64,000 nt of DNA from CAZLDI01 sp964558415 (GCA_964558415.1 CAZLDI010000005.1:102697-166696), one strand, 5' to 3'; positions 33,418 to 42,746 are shown, counted from the stretch's first letter. Program-made: numbers and translations. Notes: generated from the sequence alone by a model not told the origin.

Positions 33418-34293
33418 CTACCCCAGATTCCCTGTGCGCCGCGCGATCTCGTTCAGGCGCTCAACTCGCTTCTGGATCGGCGGGTGGGTGCTGAACAGCG
33501 ACCCGAAGTCTACCTTGCCCAGCGGGTTCACGATGAACAGGTGCGAGACGGCAGGGTTCACTTGCATCGGACGCACCTTCGAGTAGTCCTCCAGCTTTTG
33601 CAGGGCGCTCGCCAGGCTCAGCGGCGTGCGTGTGATCTCCGCCCCGGTCACGTCCGCGCCGTACTCGCGTTGTCGTGAGATCGCCATCCGGATCACGCTC
33701 GCCGCGAGCGGCGCCAGTATCAGCGTCGCGAGCAGCACCACGATACCGATCACTCCTCCCCCACCCTCGCGGTCCCGTCCGCCGAAGCCGCCGAAGATCA
33801 TCGCCCAGCGGCCCATCATAGCCAGGAACATGATCGCGCTCGCAACTGTGGCCACGATCGCATTGACAAGGATGTCGCGGTTCCGGATGTGTCCCAGCTC
33901 GTGCCCGAATACGGCCGTGAGCTCGCGCTCGTCCAGGATGCGCATAATCCCCGTTGTCGCCGCGACTGCCGCGTGCTTCTGGTTGCGGCCCGTGGCGAAG
34001 GCGTTCGGCGAATCGTTTTGTATGACGTAGACCCGCGGCTTGGGCATGTTCGCCATGGCCGCCACTCTGTCCACGATCTCATGGAGCTGTGGCTCTTCGT
34101 CCGGCGTCACTTCTCGCGCCCCCGCCATCCTCAACGCCAGCTTGTCAGAAAACCAGTACGACCCCATGTTCATCGCCGCAGCGAACACGAAGGCGAGGAT
34201 CAGTCCCGTCTGGCCGCCCAGCAACCCTCCGATCAGGAGGAAGATACCGGACAGCGCTACCAGGAGGAACACCGTCTTCACATTACTTAACAT
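33418..34293 (-). CDS. htpX: HtpX-type membrane zinc metalloprotease
   Basis: M48 protease of 291 residues that cleaves misfolded membrane proteins. Two N-terminal helices, the zinc motif HELGH in TAVFGHELGHIRNRDIL (about 134-138), two further helices (about 145-200), and the third ligand region (YGADVTGAEITRTPLSLASALQKLE). The C terminus (SLFSTHPPIQKRVERLNEIARRTGNLG) is standard. A diverged copy of the last 16 codons is at 31131-31178. Confidence 0.95.
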   Translation of the reverse strand: MLSNVKTVFLLVALSGIFLLIGGLLGGQTGLILAFVFAAAMNMGSYWFSDKLALRMAGAREVTPDEEPQLHEIVDRVAAMANMPKPRVYVIQNDSPNAFATGRNQKHAAVAATTGIMRILDERELTAVFGHELGHIRNRDILVNAIVATVASAIMFLAMMGRWAMIFGGFGGRDREGGGGVIGIVVLLATLILAPLAASVIRMAISRQREYGADVTGAEITRTPLSLASALQKLEDYSKVRPMQVNPAVSHLFIVNPLGKVDFGSLFSTHPPIQKRVERLNEIARRTGNLG

Positions 34294-34331
34294 TCTGTTC
34301 GTTCACCTCTCAGCGCGACACTAACGCGCTG

Positions 34332-35201
34332 CTATAAGCCTACCGATTGCGGATCCGCAATCCGCCGCTCCTCGGTCTCTACGCCAGCGGTGTCTCCCCA
34401 CAGGAGGTCTCTTACGTACCGCAGACTGCCTGCGATCCGGGGCCCGTACCAGCCCAGGTGTTTGCCCTCCAGTAAGAATATACGTCCGTTCTGGACCGCG
34501 GAGACGTTCTCGTACTTCCTGAACTCCTCGATGTGTTTCTCCACGAAGTGGTAGGGCTCGTCCGGAAGGAAGATGACCTCGGGGTCCCGCCTGGCTACCT
34601 CGTGCAGCTCTACGCGCGGGTACCGCTCGTGGCGGTGATTGAAGATGTTGGCCGCTCCGCAGCTAGCAAGCAGGTCGTGCATGTAAGTATTCGGCCCCAC
34701 GGTCATCCAGGGGTTGCGCCAGATCGGGCAGAACGCCCGCAGCGGCTTGCGCCGCTCTGACGCCGTCCTCACCTCCGTCAGCGCCTCTTCAGCGTCCTGC
34801 AGGATGGCGCCGGCTACGTCCATGGTCCCTGTCATCATCGCCAGTTGGCGCATCATGTCGATGGCGTGCGTCACCGTCCTGGGAAACGTTACGAAGACGT
34901 TGAGACCGGCCGCGATTAGCTGGCGCACGTCTTCCTGTCTGTTCTCTTCCGCGTTGGCGATAATCAGGTCAGGCTCAAGCTGCTTTACGCGGGCGACATC
35001 CAGCGTCTTGGTGCCGCCCACCTTTTCCTTGCCGGCCACCCTGTCCGCCGGCTCCACGCAAAACTGGGTTACGCCGACGATCGAGTCGTCCGCGCCGAAG
35101 GTAAAGAGGGCTTCGGTGATACTGGGCACGAGCGAGACAACCCGCTTCGGCGGTTCGGTCATGTGAATGGGGCGCTGCAGGGCGTCAGTGAACGTCGCCA
35201 T
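34332..35201 (-). CDS. Periplasmic-binding-protein-like (helical-backbone metal receptor, BtuF/TroA-like) protein without signal peptide
   Basis: Predicted 289 residues. The BtuF-like pattern is visible: RVVSLVPSITEALFTFGADDSIVGVTQFC, EKVGGTKTLDVARVKQLEPDLIIANAEENR, and a C-terminal YENVSAVQNGRIFLLEG. These proteins bind cobalamin or iron chelates for ABC import, but no signal peptide or lipobox is seen and no ABC transporter is nearby. It may be cytoplasmic or an intracellular variant common in some Chloroflexota. Function open. Confidence 0.7.
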   Translation of the reverse strand: MATFTDALQRPIHMTEPPKRVVSLVPSITEALFTFGADDSIVGVTQFCVEPADRVAGKEKVGGTKTLDVARVKQLEPDLIIANAEENRQEDVRQLIAAGLNVFVTFPRTVTHAIDMMRQLAMMTGTMDVAGAILQDAEEALTEVRTASERRKPLRAFCPIWRNPWMTVGPNTYMHDLLASCGAANIFNHRHERYPRVELHEVARRDPEVIFLPDEPYHFVEKHIEEFRKYENVSAVQNGRIFLLEGKHLGWYGPRIAGSLRYVRDLLWGDTAGVETEERRIADPQSVGL

Positions 35202-35287
35202 ACGCTTGAGTGGTGACCTCGCTTTCTGGATGGGGCAATTCTAGGCCGGCTACATCGTAGCACGAAAACAGGGCGCGGAGTGCGAAT

Positions 35288-36337
35288 CTAAGCGAGGGTT
35301 ACCTCCGTCGTCTGGAGCTCGCCGTCATGTAGATATCGCACCTTAACCAGGTCGCCCGTACGGTGGTCCGTGAGCGCGCGAAAGAGGTCGCCGCTGCTGT
35401 CGATCTCCACGTCCGCGATCCCAACAATGATATCTCCCTGCACGAGTCCGGCCTTGTCCGCCGGGCCGTCTTCCTGGACAGTCTGAATGCCCACGCCATG
35501 GTCCACCGCCAGGTCGAACTGATCCGCCAGCGCGGGCGTGATCTCTATTATGCTGACGCCTATCAGCCCGCGTCTCACGCGTCCTTCCTGGATCAATTCT
35601 TGAATGATCGGCTCCGCCCCGTCGATGGCGATGGCGAGCCCTATTCCTTCGGCGTTGCCCCTGATGACGGCTGTCGTGATGCCCACGACTTCACCCTTCG
35701 CGTTCACCAGCGGACCGCCGGAGTTGCCCGGGTTGATAGCGGCGTCAGTCTGGATGGCGTCCGGGATCGTCACGTTCGACTCCTGGATCAGCCGCCCCAG
35801 CGCGCTCACCACCCCCTTCGTGACAGTAGGCCCACCCGGAAGGTTGAGCGCGTTTCCGATGGCGACCACGTCCTCGCCAACCCGAAGCGCGGACGAATCA
35901 CCGAGAACTATCGACTGCAGGCCGTCCGCTTCGATCTTCAGCACCGCCACATCCGTCGGTGGGTCGCGCCCCACGATGGCGGCGTCGTGTTTGCTGCCGT
36001 CGCTGAGCGTGACCGTGATGTCCTGCGCCGCTTCTCCATCATCGGTACTGACTACATGATTGTTCGTGACGATGTGCCCCGCTTCATCGATGATGAAACC
36101 CGTCCCGACTCCGGCGCTAGGCACTACCTGTCCGAAGACATCCAGTGTGGCCGCCTCGCTCAGGATGTGGACCACCGAGGGCCGGAGGCGCTCGATTAGC
36201 TCCACCGTCGATGTCGGCGCAGTCGCTGATGACGGGGCCGGTGTCGCTGCGTCCCCGGGCGCCGGGTCGTCGTTGCAGGCCGAGACGATGGTCGCCACAA
36301 GCGTCATTGTCAGGGTTGAGATGATAAATGCGCGCAC
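35288..36337 (-). CDS. HtrA/DegP-type serine protease lipoprotein
   Basis: Predicted 349 residues. Lipobox IVSAC near residue 21, then a Pro/Ser/Thr linker. Trypsin-like domain with the triad His in VTNNHVVS, Asp in DPPTDVAVLKI, Ser in GNSGGPLVN. One C-terminal PDZ domain (about 260-349; GLIGVSI, GPADKAGLVQGDIIVGI). It acts outside the membrane on misfolded proteins. Transcribed away from the ECF sigma/anti-sigma pair. Confidence 0.92.
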   Translation of the reverse strand: MRAFIISTLTMTLVATIVSACNDDPAPGDAATPAPSSATAPTSTVELIERLRPSVVHILSEAATLDVFGQVVPSAGVGTGFIIDEAGHIVTNNHVVSTDDGEAAQDITVTLSDGSKHDAAIVGRDPPTDVAVLKIEADGLQSIVLGDSSALRVGEDVVAIGNALNLPGGPTVTKGVVSALGRLIQESNVTIPDAIQTDAAINPGNSGGPLVNAKGEVVGITTAVIRGNAEGIGLAIAIDGAEPIIQELIQEGRVRRGLIGVSIIEITPALADQFDLAVDHGVGIQTVQEDGPADKAGLVQGDIIVGIADVEIDSSGDLFRALTDHRTGDLVKVRYLHDGELQTTEVTLA

Positions 36338-36393
36338 GCTTCCTCCTGGCTAACCCCCTTCACTAGATACAACGCTCGCTGGAAGCGCGCGGT

Positions 36394-36412
36394 TCACATC
36401 TGTACAATGTGA
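36394..36412. promoter_or_regulatory. Inverted repeat over the sigma-factor promoter
   Basis: TCACAT (36394-36399) and ATGTGA (36407-36412), spacer 7, part of a longer imperfect palindrome starting GGTTCACAT. It overlaps a TACAAT -10-like box (36403-36408) between the divergent protease and sigma genes, so it could control both. Confidence 0.4.
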
Positions 36413-36448
36413 CCTACCTTCGCGACGGCAAGACGAATCTCTCACAGA

Positions 36449-37057
36449 ATGCAAGACGTATCCCCACAAGAGCTCACGTACCGCGGGCTTGATGACGAGG
36501 AGCTCATGGAGCGCCTCGCCTACCGGGACGCCGATGCGTTTCGGAGCCTCTACACGCGGTACGCGAACCTCGTCTACTCGGTGGCGTTGCGGGTCCTCCG
36601 CGACGCCCAGATAGCGGAGGACATAACACAGGAGATCTTCGTAAGGATTTGGAAGAAGCCTGAGAGCTATCAGGCTCAGAGGGGGCGATTCGTGACGTGG
36701 CTGACCTCCGTCACACGCAACCGCGCGGTCGATGAGATTCGCTCGCGCAACAGACGTTACCGTTTTGAAATGGCTTCTCCGGAGGAGCAGGAACGTGAAG
36801 TGCCTGCTCCGGAGCGGGCCGACCCGGCCTTGACTGCTGAACTCTCCGATCAGCGGCGACTGATCATGACGGCGCTGGACACCATACCTCAGGAGCAGCG
36901 GGAGATCATCGAACTCGCCTACTTCGGTGGATTGACTCAGCAGGAGATAGCCGAGCGGCTATCGCAGCCACTGGGTACCGTCAAGACGCGCATCCGTCTG
37001 GGCATGCGGAAACTACGCACGGCACTGGCACCGAGATTCGACATGGAACAGAGCTGA
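36449..37057 (+). CDS. ECF RNA polymerase sigma factor (SigK-like group)
   Basis: Predicted 202 residues. Region 2: DADAFRSLYTRYANLVYSVALRVLRDAQIAEDITQEIFVRIWKK; region 4: LDTIPQEQREIIELAYFGGLTQQEIAERLSQPLGTVKTRIRLGMRKLR. The anti-sigma gene begins inside its stop codon (ATG 37057 with TGA 37055-37057). The adjacent anti-sigma factor is RskA-type, which fits the SigK/L-like subgroup. Confidence 0.93.
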   Translation: MQDVSPQELTYRGLDDEELMERLAYRDADAFRSLYTRYANLVYSVALRVLRDAQIAEDITQEIFVRIWKKPESYQAQRGRFVTWLTSVTRNRAVDEIRSRNRRYRFEMASPEEQEREVPAPERADPALTAELSDQRRLIMTALDTIPQEQREIIELAYFGGLTQQEIAERLSQPLGTVKTRIRLGMRKLRTALAPRFDMEQS

Positions 37058-37845
37058 TGAACTGCGAAGAGATCGGAGAACTGCTGGACGCTTACGCCAT
37101 CGGCGTAGCGGACCGCAAAGACAGCGACGCCATCGAGCGCCACGTCTCAGACTGCGTCCGTTGCTGGGAGGAGCTCAGCCGTGCCCAGCAGGCCGCTGCG
37201 CTGCTGGCGATCTCGGTGCCCATCGAACAGCCGGGGCCGGACCTGTGGAGACGCATCGAGCGGGAGGCGTCGCGCGCGAAGCGCACGCGCGCCGGCATTG
37301 TGCCACGCCTCCGCCGCTGGCTTCAGCCCGGCCAGTCCGCGCTCGCCGGGGCTCTGGGGACTGCCGCCGCCGCCGCGCTACTCTTCGCCGGCTTCGTCCA
37401 GACCGAGGTGAGCGACGTAAGGCATGAGAACGCCACGCTGGAGACCCAGGTCGCCGCCGCCGGTCAGGAGCTGCAGCAGGTGAAACAGGTCTCCGCCGTC
37501 CTCGCCGCCACCGATGTTGACAAAATCGAACTAGAGCCCGTCTCCAGGCGGACCGACGGCCAGGCAGTGTACAACTGGAGCGTCACTAGGGGGGTGGGGT
37601 TCATAAACTGCGACGGTCTGCCGCCGTTGGCTGCCGGCGAAGCTTACGAGCTATGGTTCGCCGTGGGCGAAGACGCGATCCCGGCCGCCCTCTTCGAGCC
37701 CGCCAACGGTGGCTGTCAGGAGCTCGTCTTCTTCAGCACGATCGGGCGGCGGCCGAACGGCATTGGCATTACCATCGAGCCTGCCGCCACAGGCAGCCGT
37801 GAGCCCAGCAGCGCCTGGCTGTTCTACGCCCACTTCGAAGAGTAG
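37057..37845 (+). CDS. Zinc-finger anti-sigma factor with RskA C-terminal domain
   Basis: Predicted 262 residues. N-terminal zinc-binding anti-sigma domain with the H-x3-C-x2-C motif (RHVSDCVRC, about 28-36). One membrane helix (LAGALGTAAAAALLFAGFV, about 95-113). Extracytoplasmic RskA domain (about 150-262; QAVYNWSVTRGVGFINCDGLPPLAAGEAYELWF), which probably senses an outside signal and is released by regulated proteolysis. Translationally coupled to the sigma factor. Confidence 0.9.
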   Translation: MNCEEIGELLDAYAIGVADRKDSDAIERHVSDCVRCWEELSRAQQAAALLAISVPIEQPGPDLWRRIEREASRAKRTRAGIVPRLRRWLQPGQSALAGALGTAAAAALLFAGFVQTEVSDVRHENATLETQVAAAGQELQQVKQVSAVLAATDVDKIELEPVSRRTDGQAVYNWSVTRGVGFINCDGLPPLAAGEAYELWFAVGEDAIPAALFEPANGGCQELVFFSTIGRRPNGIGITIEPAATGSREPSSAWLFYAHFEE

Positions 37846-37863
37846 CGCCGTCCCCGGCAACGC

Positions 37864-37917
37864 TTGACATTGCTGGTGCGGCAGAGTGATACTATGTCTC
37901 ACTGAGACGAAGTATCA
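37864..37917 (+). promoter_or_regulatory. Promoter and Zur operator before zur-znuACB
   Basis: TTGACA at 37864-37869 and a TACTAT/GATACT -10 at 37888-37895. A near-perfect palindrome has arms 37887-37901 and 37903-37917 around a single base: TGATACTATGTCTCA pairs with TGAGACGAAGTATCA in 14 of 15 positions. The right arm ends at the A of the zur ATG (37917). This fits Fur-family binding that would repress its own operon when zinc is plentiful. Confidence 0.75.
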
Positions 37918-38354
37918 TGTCCGATCTCGAAGCCGTAAGCCTTAAACTGGAAGCGCAGGGTCATCGCGTCACCCCCTCCCGTCGCGCCGTCATCGCCGCC
38001 ATCTTGCAGCAGACTGACCACTTCGCGGTGGATGACCTGCTACAGCGCTGCCGCGGCGCCGGACGCGCGACCGTCTTTCGCACGATCCGTCTATTGACCG
38101 ACCTCGGCGTTGTTTGCCGTGTGCTTCTGGAGGACGGCAGTCTACATTACCGCGTCTCTGAGCGCTCGCAACACCACCATCACCTCGTCTGCACGGGCTG
38201 CGGCATCGTGCAAGACCTTGACCAGTGCTCCGTGAGCGATCTGGTGCGCGACCTGTCTCAGTCCTCGGGCTTCGACATCGATGGCCACTGGCTGGAGCTG
38301 TACGGGCGCTGCGCCTCCTGCCGCGTAGCGCAAGCCGTCGCGGCGCGTACATGA
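37917..38354 (+). CDS. zur: Fur-family zinc uptake regulator
   Basis: Predicted 145 residues. Winged HTH with RATVFRTIRLLTDLGVV (about 43-60). Structural zinc site CTGC and CASC, and a His-rich metal region (SQHHHHLVC). The neighbouring znuACB genes make Zur much more likely than Fur. The start codon sits at the end of its own palindromic operator, giving a very short leader. Confidence 0.88.
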   Translation: MSDLEAVSLKLEAQGHRVTPSRRAVIAAILQQTDHFAVDDLLQRCRGAGRATVFRTIRLLTDLGVVCRVLLEDGSLHYRVSERSQHHHHLVCTGCGIVQDLDQCSVSDLVRDLSQSSGFDIDGHWLELYGRCASCRVAQAVAART

Positions 38355-39265
38355 GGTGGCCGCGCCTTATCGCCGTGGCTGTTGCAACGTTCTCCATGCT
38401 TTCCGCTTGCGGCAGCGATGGCGAACCTTCCGCCGGGCAGAACGACGAGCGAATTGAAGTCGTGACGTCCCTCGCCGTGATCGCTGATTTCATACGGGAG
38501 GTCGGTGGCGAACGCCTCAGCGTGACCGCACTGCTCCCACTCGGCGCCGACCCTCATACCTTCGAGCCGTCCCCCCGAGACGCTGAGCGCGTGGCGGCGG
38601 CCCGGATCGGATTCGTTAACGGATTGGGAGTCGATGAATCCGCGTTAGACATCATTCGAGAGAACCTGCCAGATGGCTCCCCGCTCGTGGAGTTGGGTAC
38701 GCGACTCGTCGGCGCCGGCGCTGGTGGCCACGGCGGTGACCCCCACCTCTGGATGGATACACAGAACGGCATCGCCTACGCCGCGTTCGTTCGCGACGCT
38801 CTCAGCGCCATCGACCCCGAAGGCGCGGCTTCGTACCAAGCAGGTCACGAAAGATTCGCAGATTCCATCGCCGGCGCGGAGACATACGTGCGCGAGCGGA
38901 TCGAGGCGATTCCCGAGGCATCGCGCCGTCTGGTGACGACTCATGACGCCTTCGGCCATTTCGCCGGCAGGTTCGGACTCCAGGTCGCGGAGTTCGTCGT
39001 GGACAGTCCCGGGCAGGACGCCAGTCCGGAAGATGTGGCGGACCTCGCCCGCGTGCTGGACGGCCAGGGCGTGCCGGCCGTCTTCGCCGAGCCGCAGATT
39101 AGTTCCGAGACCGAAATTCTCCGCCGCGCCGCGGGCGATGCCGGTGTGCAGGTGTGCACCCTCTATAGTGACTCCCTGGATGATCGCGTGACGGGATACG
39201 TGGAGATGATGCGCTTCAACGCAGACGAACTCGCCCTCTGCCTCGGAGGCGCAGATGACCGCTGA
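38351..39265 (+). CDS. znuA: Zinc ABC transporter substrate-binding lipoprotein
   Basis: Predicted 304 residues from ATG 38351, overlapping the zur stop (ATGA). Lipobox MLSAC (Cys about 20). Cluster A-I fold; zinc ligands likely His in GADPHTFEPS, His in HGGDPHLWMD (with a short GHGG stretch replacing the usual long His-rich loop), His in TTHDAFGHF, and Asp in LYSDSLDD. It captures zinc outside and hands it to ZnuB. Confidence 0.9.
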   Translation: MRWPRLIAVAVATFSMLSACGSDGEPSAGQNDERIEVVTSLAVIADFIREVGGERLSVTALLPLGADPHTFEPSPRDAERVAAARIGFVNGLGVDESALDIIRENLPDGSPLVELGTRLVGAGAGGHGGDPHLWMDTQNGIAYAAFVRDALSAIDPEGAASYQAGHERFADSIAGAETYVRERIEAIPEASRRLVTTHDAFGHFAGRFGLQVAEFVVDSPGQDASPEDVADLARVLDGQGVPAVFAEPQISSETEILRRAAGDAGVQVCTLYSDSLDDRVTGYVEMMRFNADELALCLGGADDR

Positions 39266-40028
39266 GGACGGGCGCGCACCGGACTGCGCCGTCGATGTCC
39301 GCGACTTATCGGCTGGCTACAACGGCCACACCGCGCTGGAGGGCGTGAACTTCACCATCGAGCGGGGCTGCCTCGCCGGTCTCGTCGGGCCCAACGGCTC
39401 CGGAAAATCAACCCTCCTCAAAGTGATGCTCGGCCTCCACAAACCGTGGTCCGGCGCAGTGCTCATCTTCGGCCATACAGAGCGCCCCGGCCACGGTGAC
39501 GTGGGCTACACGCCCCAGTCGGAGCTTGTCGACTGGTCGTTCCCGGTCACGGTGTTTGACGTCGTCCTGATGGGTCGGTACGGCAAGCTTGGCCTCGTCC
39601 GCCGTCCCGGGAACAATGACCGTGACGCGGCGATGGCCGCCCTGGTGCGCGTGCGCCTCGCGGACCGCGCACACCGCCTCATCGGAGAGCTCTCCGGCGG
39701 TGAGCAGCGGCGCGCCCTTATCGCCCGCGCCCTCGCCCAGGACGCCGACCTGCTGCTCCTGGACGAGCCGCTGGCCGGCCTGGACGCGACTGCCCAGCAC
39801 GACCTGCTTCGTCTCCTTGAGGAACTCCGGACTGAGGGTCACACTCTCTTCGTCGCCACGCACGACCTTTCGTGCGTGGCCGCCGACTTCGACCACGCGG
39901 TATTGCTTAACCGTCGTGTGATCGCCTTCGGGCGCCCGGCGGACGTGTTCACGGAAGAGAACCTGAGCGCCGCCTTCCAGCGACACCTCTTTGTGTTGCC
40001 GCAGGGGACGACGATCGTCGGGCCATGA
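39255..40028 (+). CDS. znuC: Zinc ABC transporter ATP-binding protein
   Basis: Predicted 257 residues. Walker A GPNGSGKST, signature LSGGEQRRALIARAL, Walker B LLLLDEPLAGLD and H-loop ATHDL. Overlaps znuA by 11 bases and znuB by four, so the three are co-translated. Confidence 0.94.
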   Translation: MTAEDGRAPDCAVDVRDLSAGYNGHTALEGVNFTIERGCLAGLVGPNGSGKSTLLKVMLGLHKPWSGAVLIFGHTERPGHGDVGYTPQSELVDWSFPVTVFDVVLMGRYGKLGLVRRPGNNDRDAAMAALVRVRLADRAHRLIGELSGGEQRRALIARALAQDADLLLLDEPLAGLDATAQHDLLRLLEELRTEGHTLFVATHDLSCVAADFDHAVLLNRRVIAFGRPADVFTEENLSAAFQRHLFVLPQGTTIVGP

Positions 40029-40915
40029 TCGACTTCTTCACGGAGCCCTGGGAGTTCGAGTTTATGCAGCGCGCCCTGCTGGCCTCCGTGATCGTGAGCG
40101 TCGTGGCGGCCGTGGTCGGCAGCTACGTGATCCTGAAGGGAATGGCGTTCATCGGAGAGGCGCTGCCCCACGCCAGCTTCGGCGGCGTGGCCGTCGCGTT
40201 CGCCCTGGGCGAGAACCTGTACGTCGGCGGTGGCGTCGCGGCGCTGATTACCGCCTTGCTGATCGGATTCATCGGCCGTCGCGGGCTGGTGAAGTACGAT
40301 ACGGCGATCGGCATACTTTTCGTCGCCGCGTTCGCCGTGGGCCTGGCGGTCGTGAGCCGGGAGGACAACTACACCGGCGACCTGTTCTCGTTCGTCTTTG
40401 GCAACGTCCTTGCGGTGAGCTGGGGGGATGTCTGGCTGACCGCTGCGATCGGCGCGCTCGTCATCGCGCTCGTCGTCCTCTTCTACAAAGAGCTGCTCTT
40501 CACCGCGTACGATCCGACTATGGCCGCTGCGACCGGGCTGCCGGTCGGCCCGCTGCAGTACGGCCTCCTCGCCTTGCTGGCGCTCACCACCGTAATCACG
40601 CTGCAGACCGTGGGCGTCGTCCTCGTCGTCGCGCTTCTGGTGACACCCGCCGCGACGGCGCAGCTCCTGACGCGCAGCCTCCCTGCGATGATGGTGGTCG
40701 GCGCGATACTGGGCGCGGCCTCGTCTCTGATCGGACTCTACGTCGCCTGGCACGCCGATCTGTCCGCCAGCGCCTCCATCGTGTTGTCCGCGACCACCCT
40801 CTTCCTGCTGACCTTCGCCTTAGCCCCGCGCAGGGGACTGGTCTGGGGCTGGCTATCGCACCCTGCTGCACGGGCGTCCAGCGCCCCGATAGCGCCTGAC
40901 CACGCTGATCCCTGA
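40025..40915 (+). CDS. znuB: Zinc ABC transporter permease
   Basis: Predicted 296 residues with eight or so helices of the ABC-3 family. Typical motifs: GSYVILKGMAFIGEALPHASFGGVAVAF near the N terminus and VGVVLVVALLVTPAATAQLLT. Starts in an ATGA overlap with znuC. Confidence 0.93.
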   Translation: MIDFFTEPWEFEFMQRALLASVIVSVVAAVVGSYVILKGMAFIGEALPHASFGGVAVAFALGENLYVGGGVAALITALLIGFIGRRGLVKYDTAIGILFVAAFAVGLAVVSREDNYTGDLFSFVFGNVLAVSWGDVWLTAAIGALVIALVVLFYKELLFTAYDPTMAAATGLPVGPLQYGLLALLALTTVITLQTVGVVLVVALLVTPAATAQLLTRSLPAMMVVGAILGAASSLIGLYVAWHADLSASASIVLSATTLFLLTFALAPRRGLVWGWLSHPAARASSAPIAPDHADP

Positions 40916-40997
40916 CTGCTGCCCGCGTTCGGCGAATACCGCTAGAATAGGCTGAAGCGATCGGTACTCAAGACTGGATTGAGATAGGAGGAACACC

Positions 40998-42680
40998 ATG
41001 GCTTCCGTAGACATGCTCTCCCTTTCGCACTCGGCGGGTCAGCGCAGCGGACAGCTCTCTGATCGGACCATCGGCGTTTGTCTCGCAGACACCATCGCGC
41101 GCCGGCCGGACGCCGAGGCGTTGGTCGTGCGGCATCAGGACATCCGGCTCACCTATGCGGAGTTCGGCCGTGAAGTGGAACGTGTGGCGCGCGCTCTTCT
41201 CGCCGTCGGCATCCAGACGGGAGATAGAATCGGTATCTGGGCACCCAACTGCGCCGAGTGGGCATACGTGCAGTTCGCCGCGGCCCGCATCGGCGCCATT
41301 CTCGTCAACGTCAACCCCGCCTACCGCGCCCAGGAGATGGCTTATGCCCTGAATCAATCGGGCGTCCGTCTTCTGATCTCCGCCTCCTCCTTCAAGACCT
41401 CGGACTATCTCCAGCTCATCAGTGATGTAAGAGCGGAGCTGCCGCAACTGGAGTGCGTCGTCGTGACCGGCGACCGGCAGATCGGCGTCGCTGGCGATCT
41501 TTCCTGGGACGAATTCCTCGTCACCGGAGAGGCTGTAAACGCTGCCGCATTGCGGGCCCGGGAGTCCGCGCTCGACTGCCATGACCCAATCAACATCCAG
41601 TACACAAGTGGCACCACCGGCAACCCCAAGGGCGCCACTCTCACCCACCATAACATCCTGAATAACGCGAAGATGGTCGCGGAGACGCTTCGCTACACCA
41701 GTGCGGACCGCGTCTGTATTCCCGTTCCGCTTTACCACTGCTTCGGCATGGGCATCGGCAACCTCGGCTGCGTCGTCTCCGGCGCTACAATGGTCTATCC
41801 CGCGCCCTCGTTCGAGCCCCTCGCCACGCTCGAGGCGATCGAACAGGAGCGCTGCACAAGTATCTACGGCGTGCCAACGATGTTCATCGCCCAGCTCGAG
41901 CACGCCGATTTCCCGCGGTTCGATCTCAAGTCCCTTCGCACCGGTATCATGGCCGGCTCGCCCTGTCCCATCGAGACCATGAAGCGGGTCATCACTGAAA
42001 TGCACGCCAAAGAGGTATGCATTGCCTACGGCATGACGGAAACGGCGCCCGTGTCCTTCATCACCCGCCCCGACGATTCTGTCGAGCGGCGCGTTAGTAC
42101 CGTGGGAACCGTCGCCACGGACGTCGAAGCCAAAGTAATCGACACGGAGACCGGCGAGACCGTCCCCGTCGGCAAGCCCGGTGAGGTCTGCACCCGTGGC
42201 TACCTGGTCATGCGTGGCTACTGGAAGGATCCGCAGGCCACCGCCGATGCCGTCGATGCCGAAGGTTGGATGCACACCGGCGACCTGGGCGTGATGGATG
42301 AGCACGGCTACCTGAATATCGTCGGTCGCAGCAAAGACATGGTCATCCGCGGCGGCGAAAACCTCTTCCCGGTCGAGATCGAGCAGGTCCTCTTCACGCA
42401 CCCCGCCGTCGCCGGCGCCCAGGTCATCGGCGTCCCGGACCAGCGCATGGGCGAAGAGCTTATGGCCTGGATCGTTCTGCGCGAGGGCATGACCGCTGGC
42501 GAGGATGATCTTCGCACCTTCTGCCGCGCAAACCTCGCCCACTTCAAGACCCCGCGCTACTGGAAATTCGTCACGGAGTTCCCGCTCACGGTCACCGGCA
42601 AGGTGCAGAAGTATCGCATGCGGGAGATCGCGGTCCAGGAACTCGGCCTGCAGCAGGCGGCAGCCATCCGCACCGCGTAG
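40998..42680 (+). CDS. AMP-binding acyl-CoA synthetase
   Basis: Predicted 560 residues with AGGAGG (40986-40991) before the ATG. Adenylation domain motifs: IQYTSGTTGNPKGATLTH (P-loop), YGMTETAP (A5), GWMHTGDLG and GRSKDMVIRGGENLFPVEIE; the catalytic Lys of the C-terminal subdomain is in TGKVQKYRMRE. It activates a fatty acid or related acid with ATP and CoA. By pattern it is a FadD-like medium/long-chain enzyme (FadD35/YngI-like group). Substrate length not certain. Confidence 0.9.
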   Translation: MASVDMLSLSHSAGQRSGQLSDRTIGVCLADTIARRPDAEALVVRHQDIRLTYAEFGREVERVARALLAVGIQTGDRIGIWAPNCAEWAYVQFAAARIGAILVNVNPAYRAQEMAYALNQSGVRLLISASSFKTSDYLQLISDVRAELPQLECVVVTGDRQIGVAGDLSWDEFLVTGEAVNAAALRARESALDCHDPINIQYTSGTTGNPKGATLTHHNILNNAKMVAETLRYTSADRVCIPVPLYHCFGMGIGNLGCVVSGATMVYPAPSFEPLATLEAIEQERCTSIYGVPTMFIAQLEHADFPRFDLKSLRTGIMAGSPCPIETMKRVITEMHAKEVCIAYGMTETAPVSFITRPDDSVERRVSTVGTVATDVEAKVIDTETGETVPVGKPGEVCTRGYLVMRGYWKDPQATADAVDAEGWMHTGDLGVMDEHGYLNIVGRSKDMVIRGGENLFPVEIEQVLFTHPAVAGAQVIGVPDQRMGEELMAWIVLREGMTAGEDDLRTFCRANLAHFKTPRYWKFVTEFPLTVTGKVQKYRMREIAVQELGLQQAAAIRTA

Positions 42681-42681
42681 G

Positions 42682-42700
42682 GGCGGGTTTCAAACCCGCC
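42682..42700. repeat. Short palindrome after the acyl-CoA synthetase
   Basis: GGCGGGTTT-C-AAACCCGCC is a perfect palindrome followed by a partial repeat (CCGTTTCAAACCCACC). The same core occurs at 9529-9547. It could act as a weak terminator but no T run follows; more likely a small dispersed repeat. Confidence 0.5.
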
Positions 42701-42746
42701 GTTTCAAACCCACCCTAGCAACCCCGATGCTACAATACCCCTGCTG

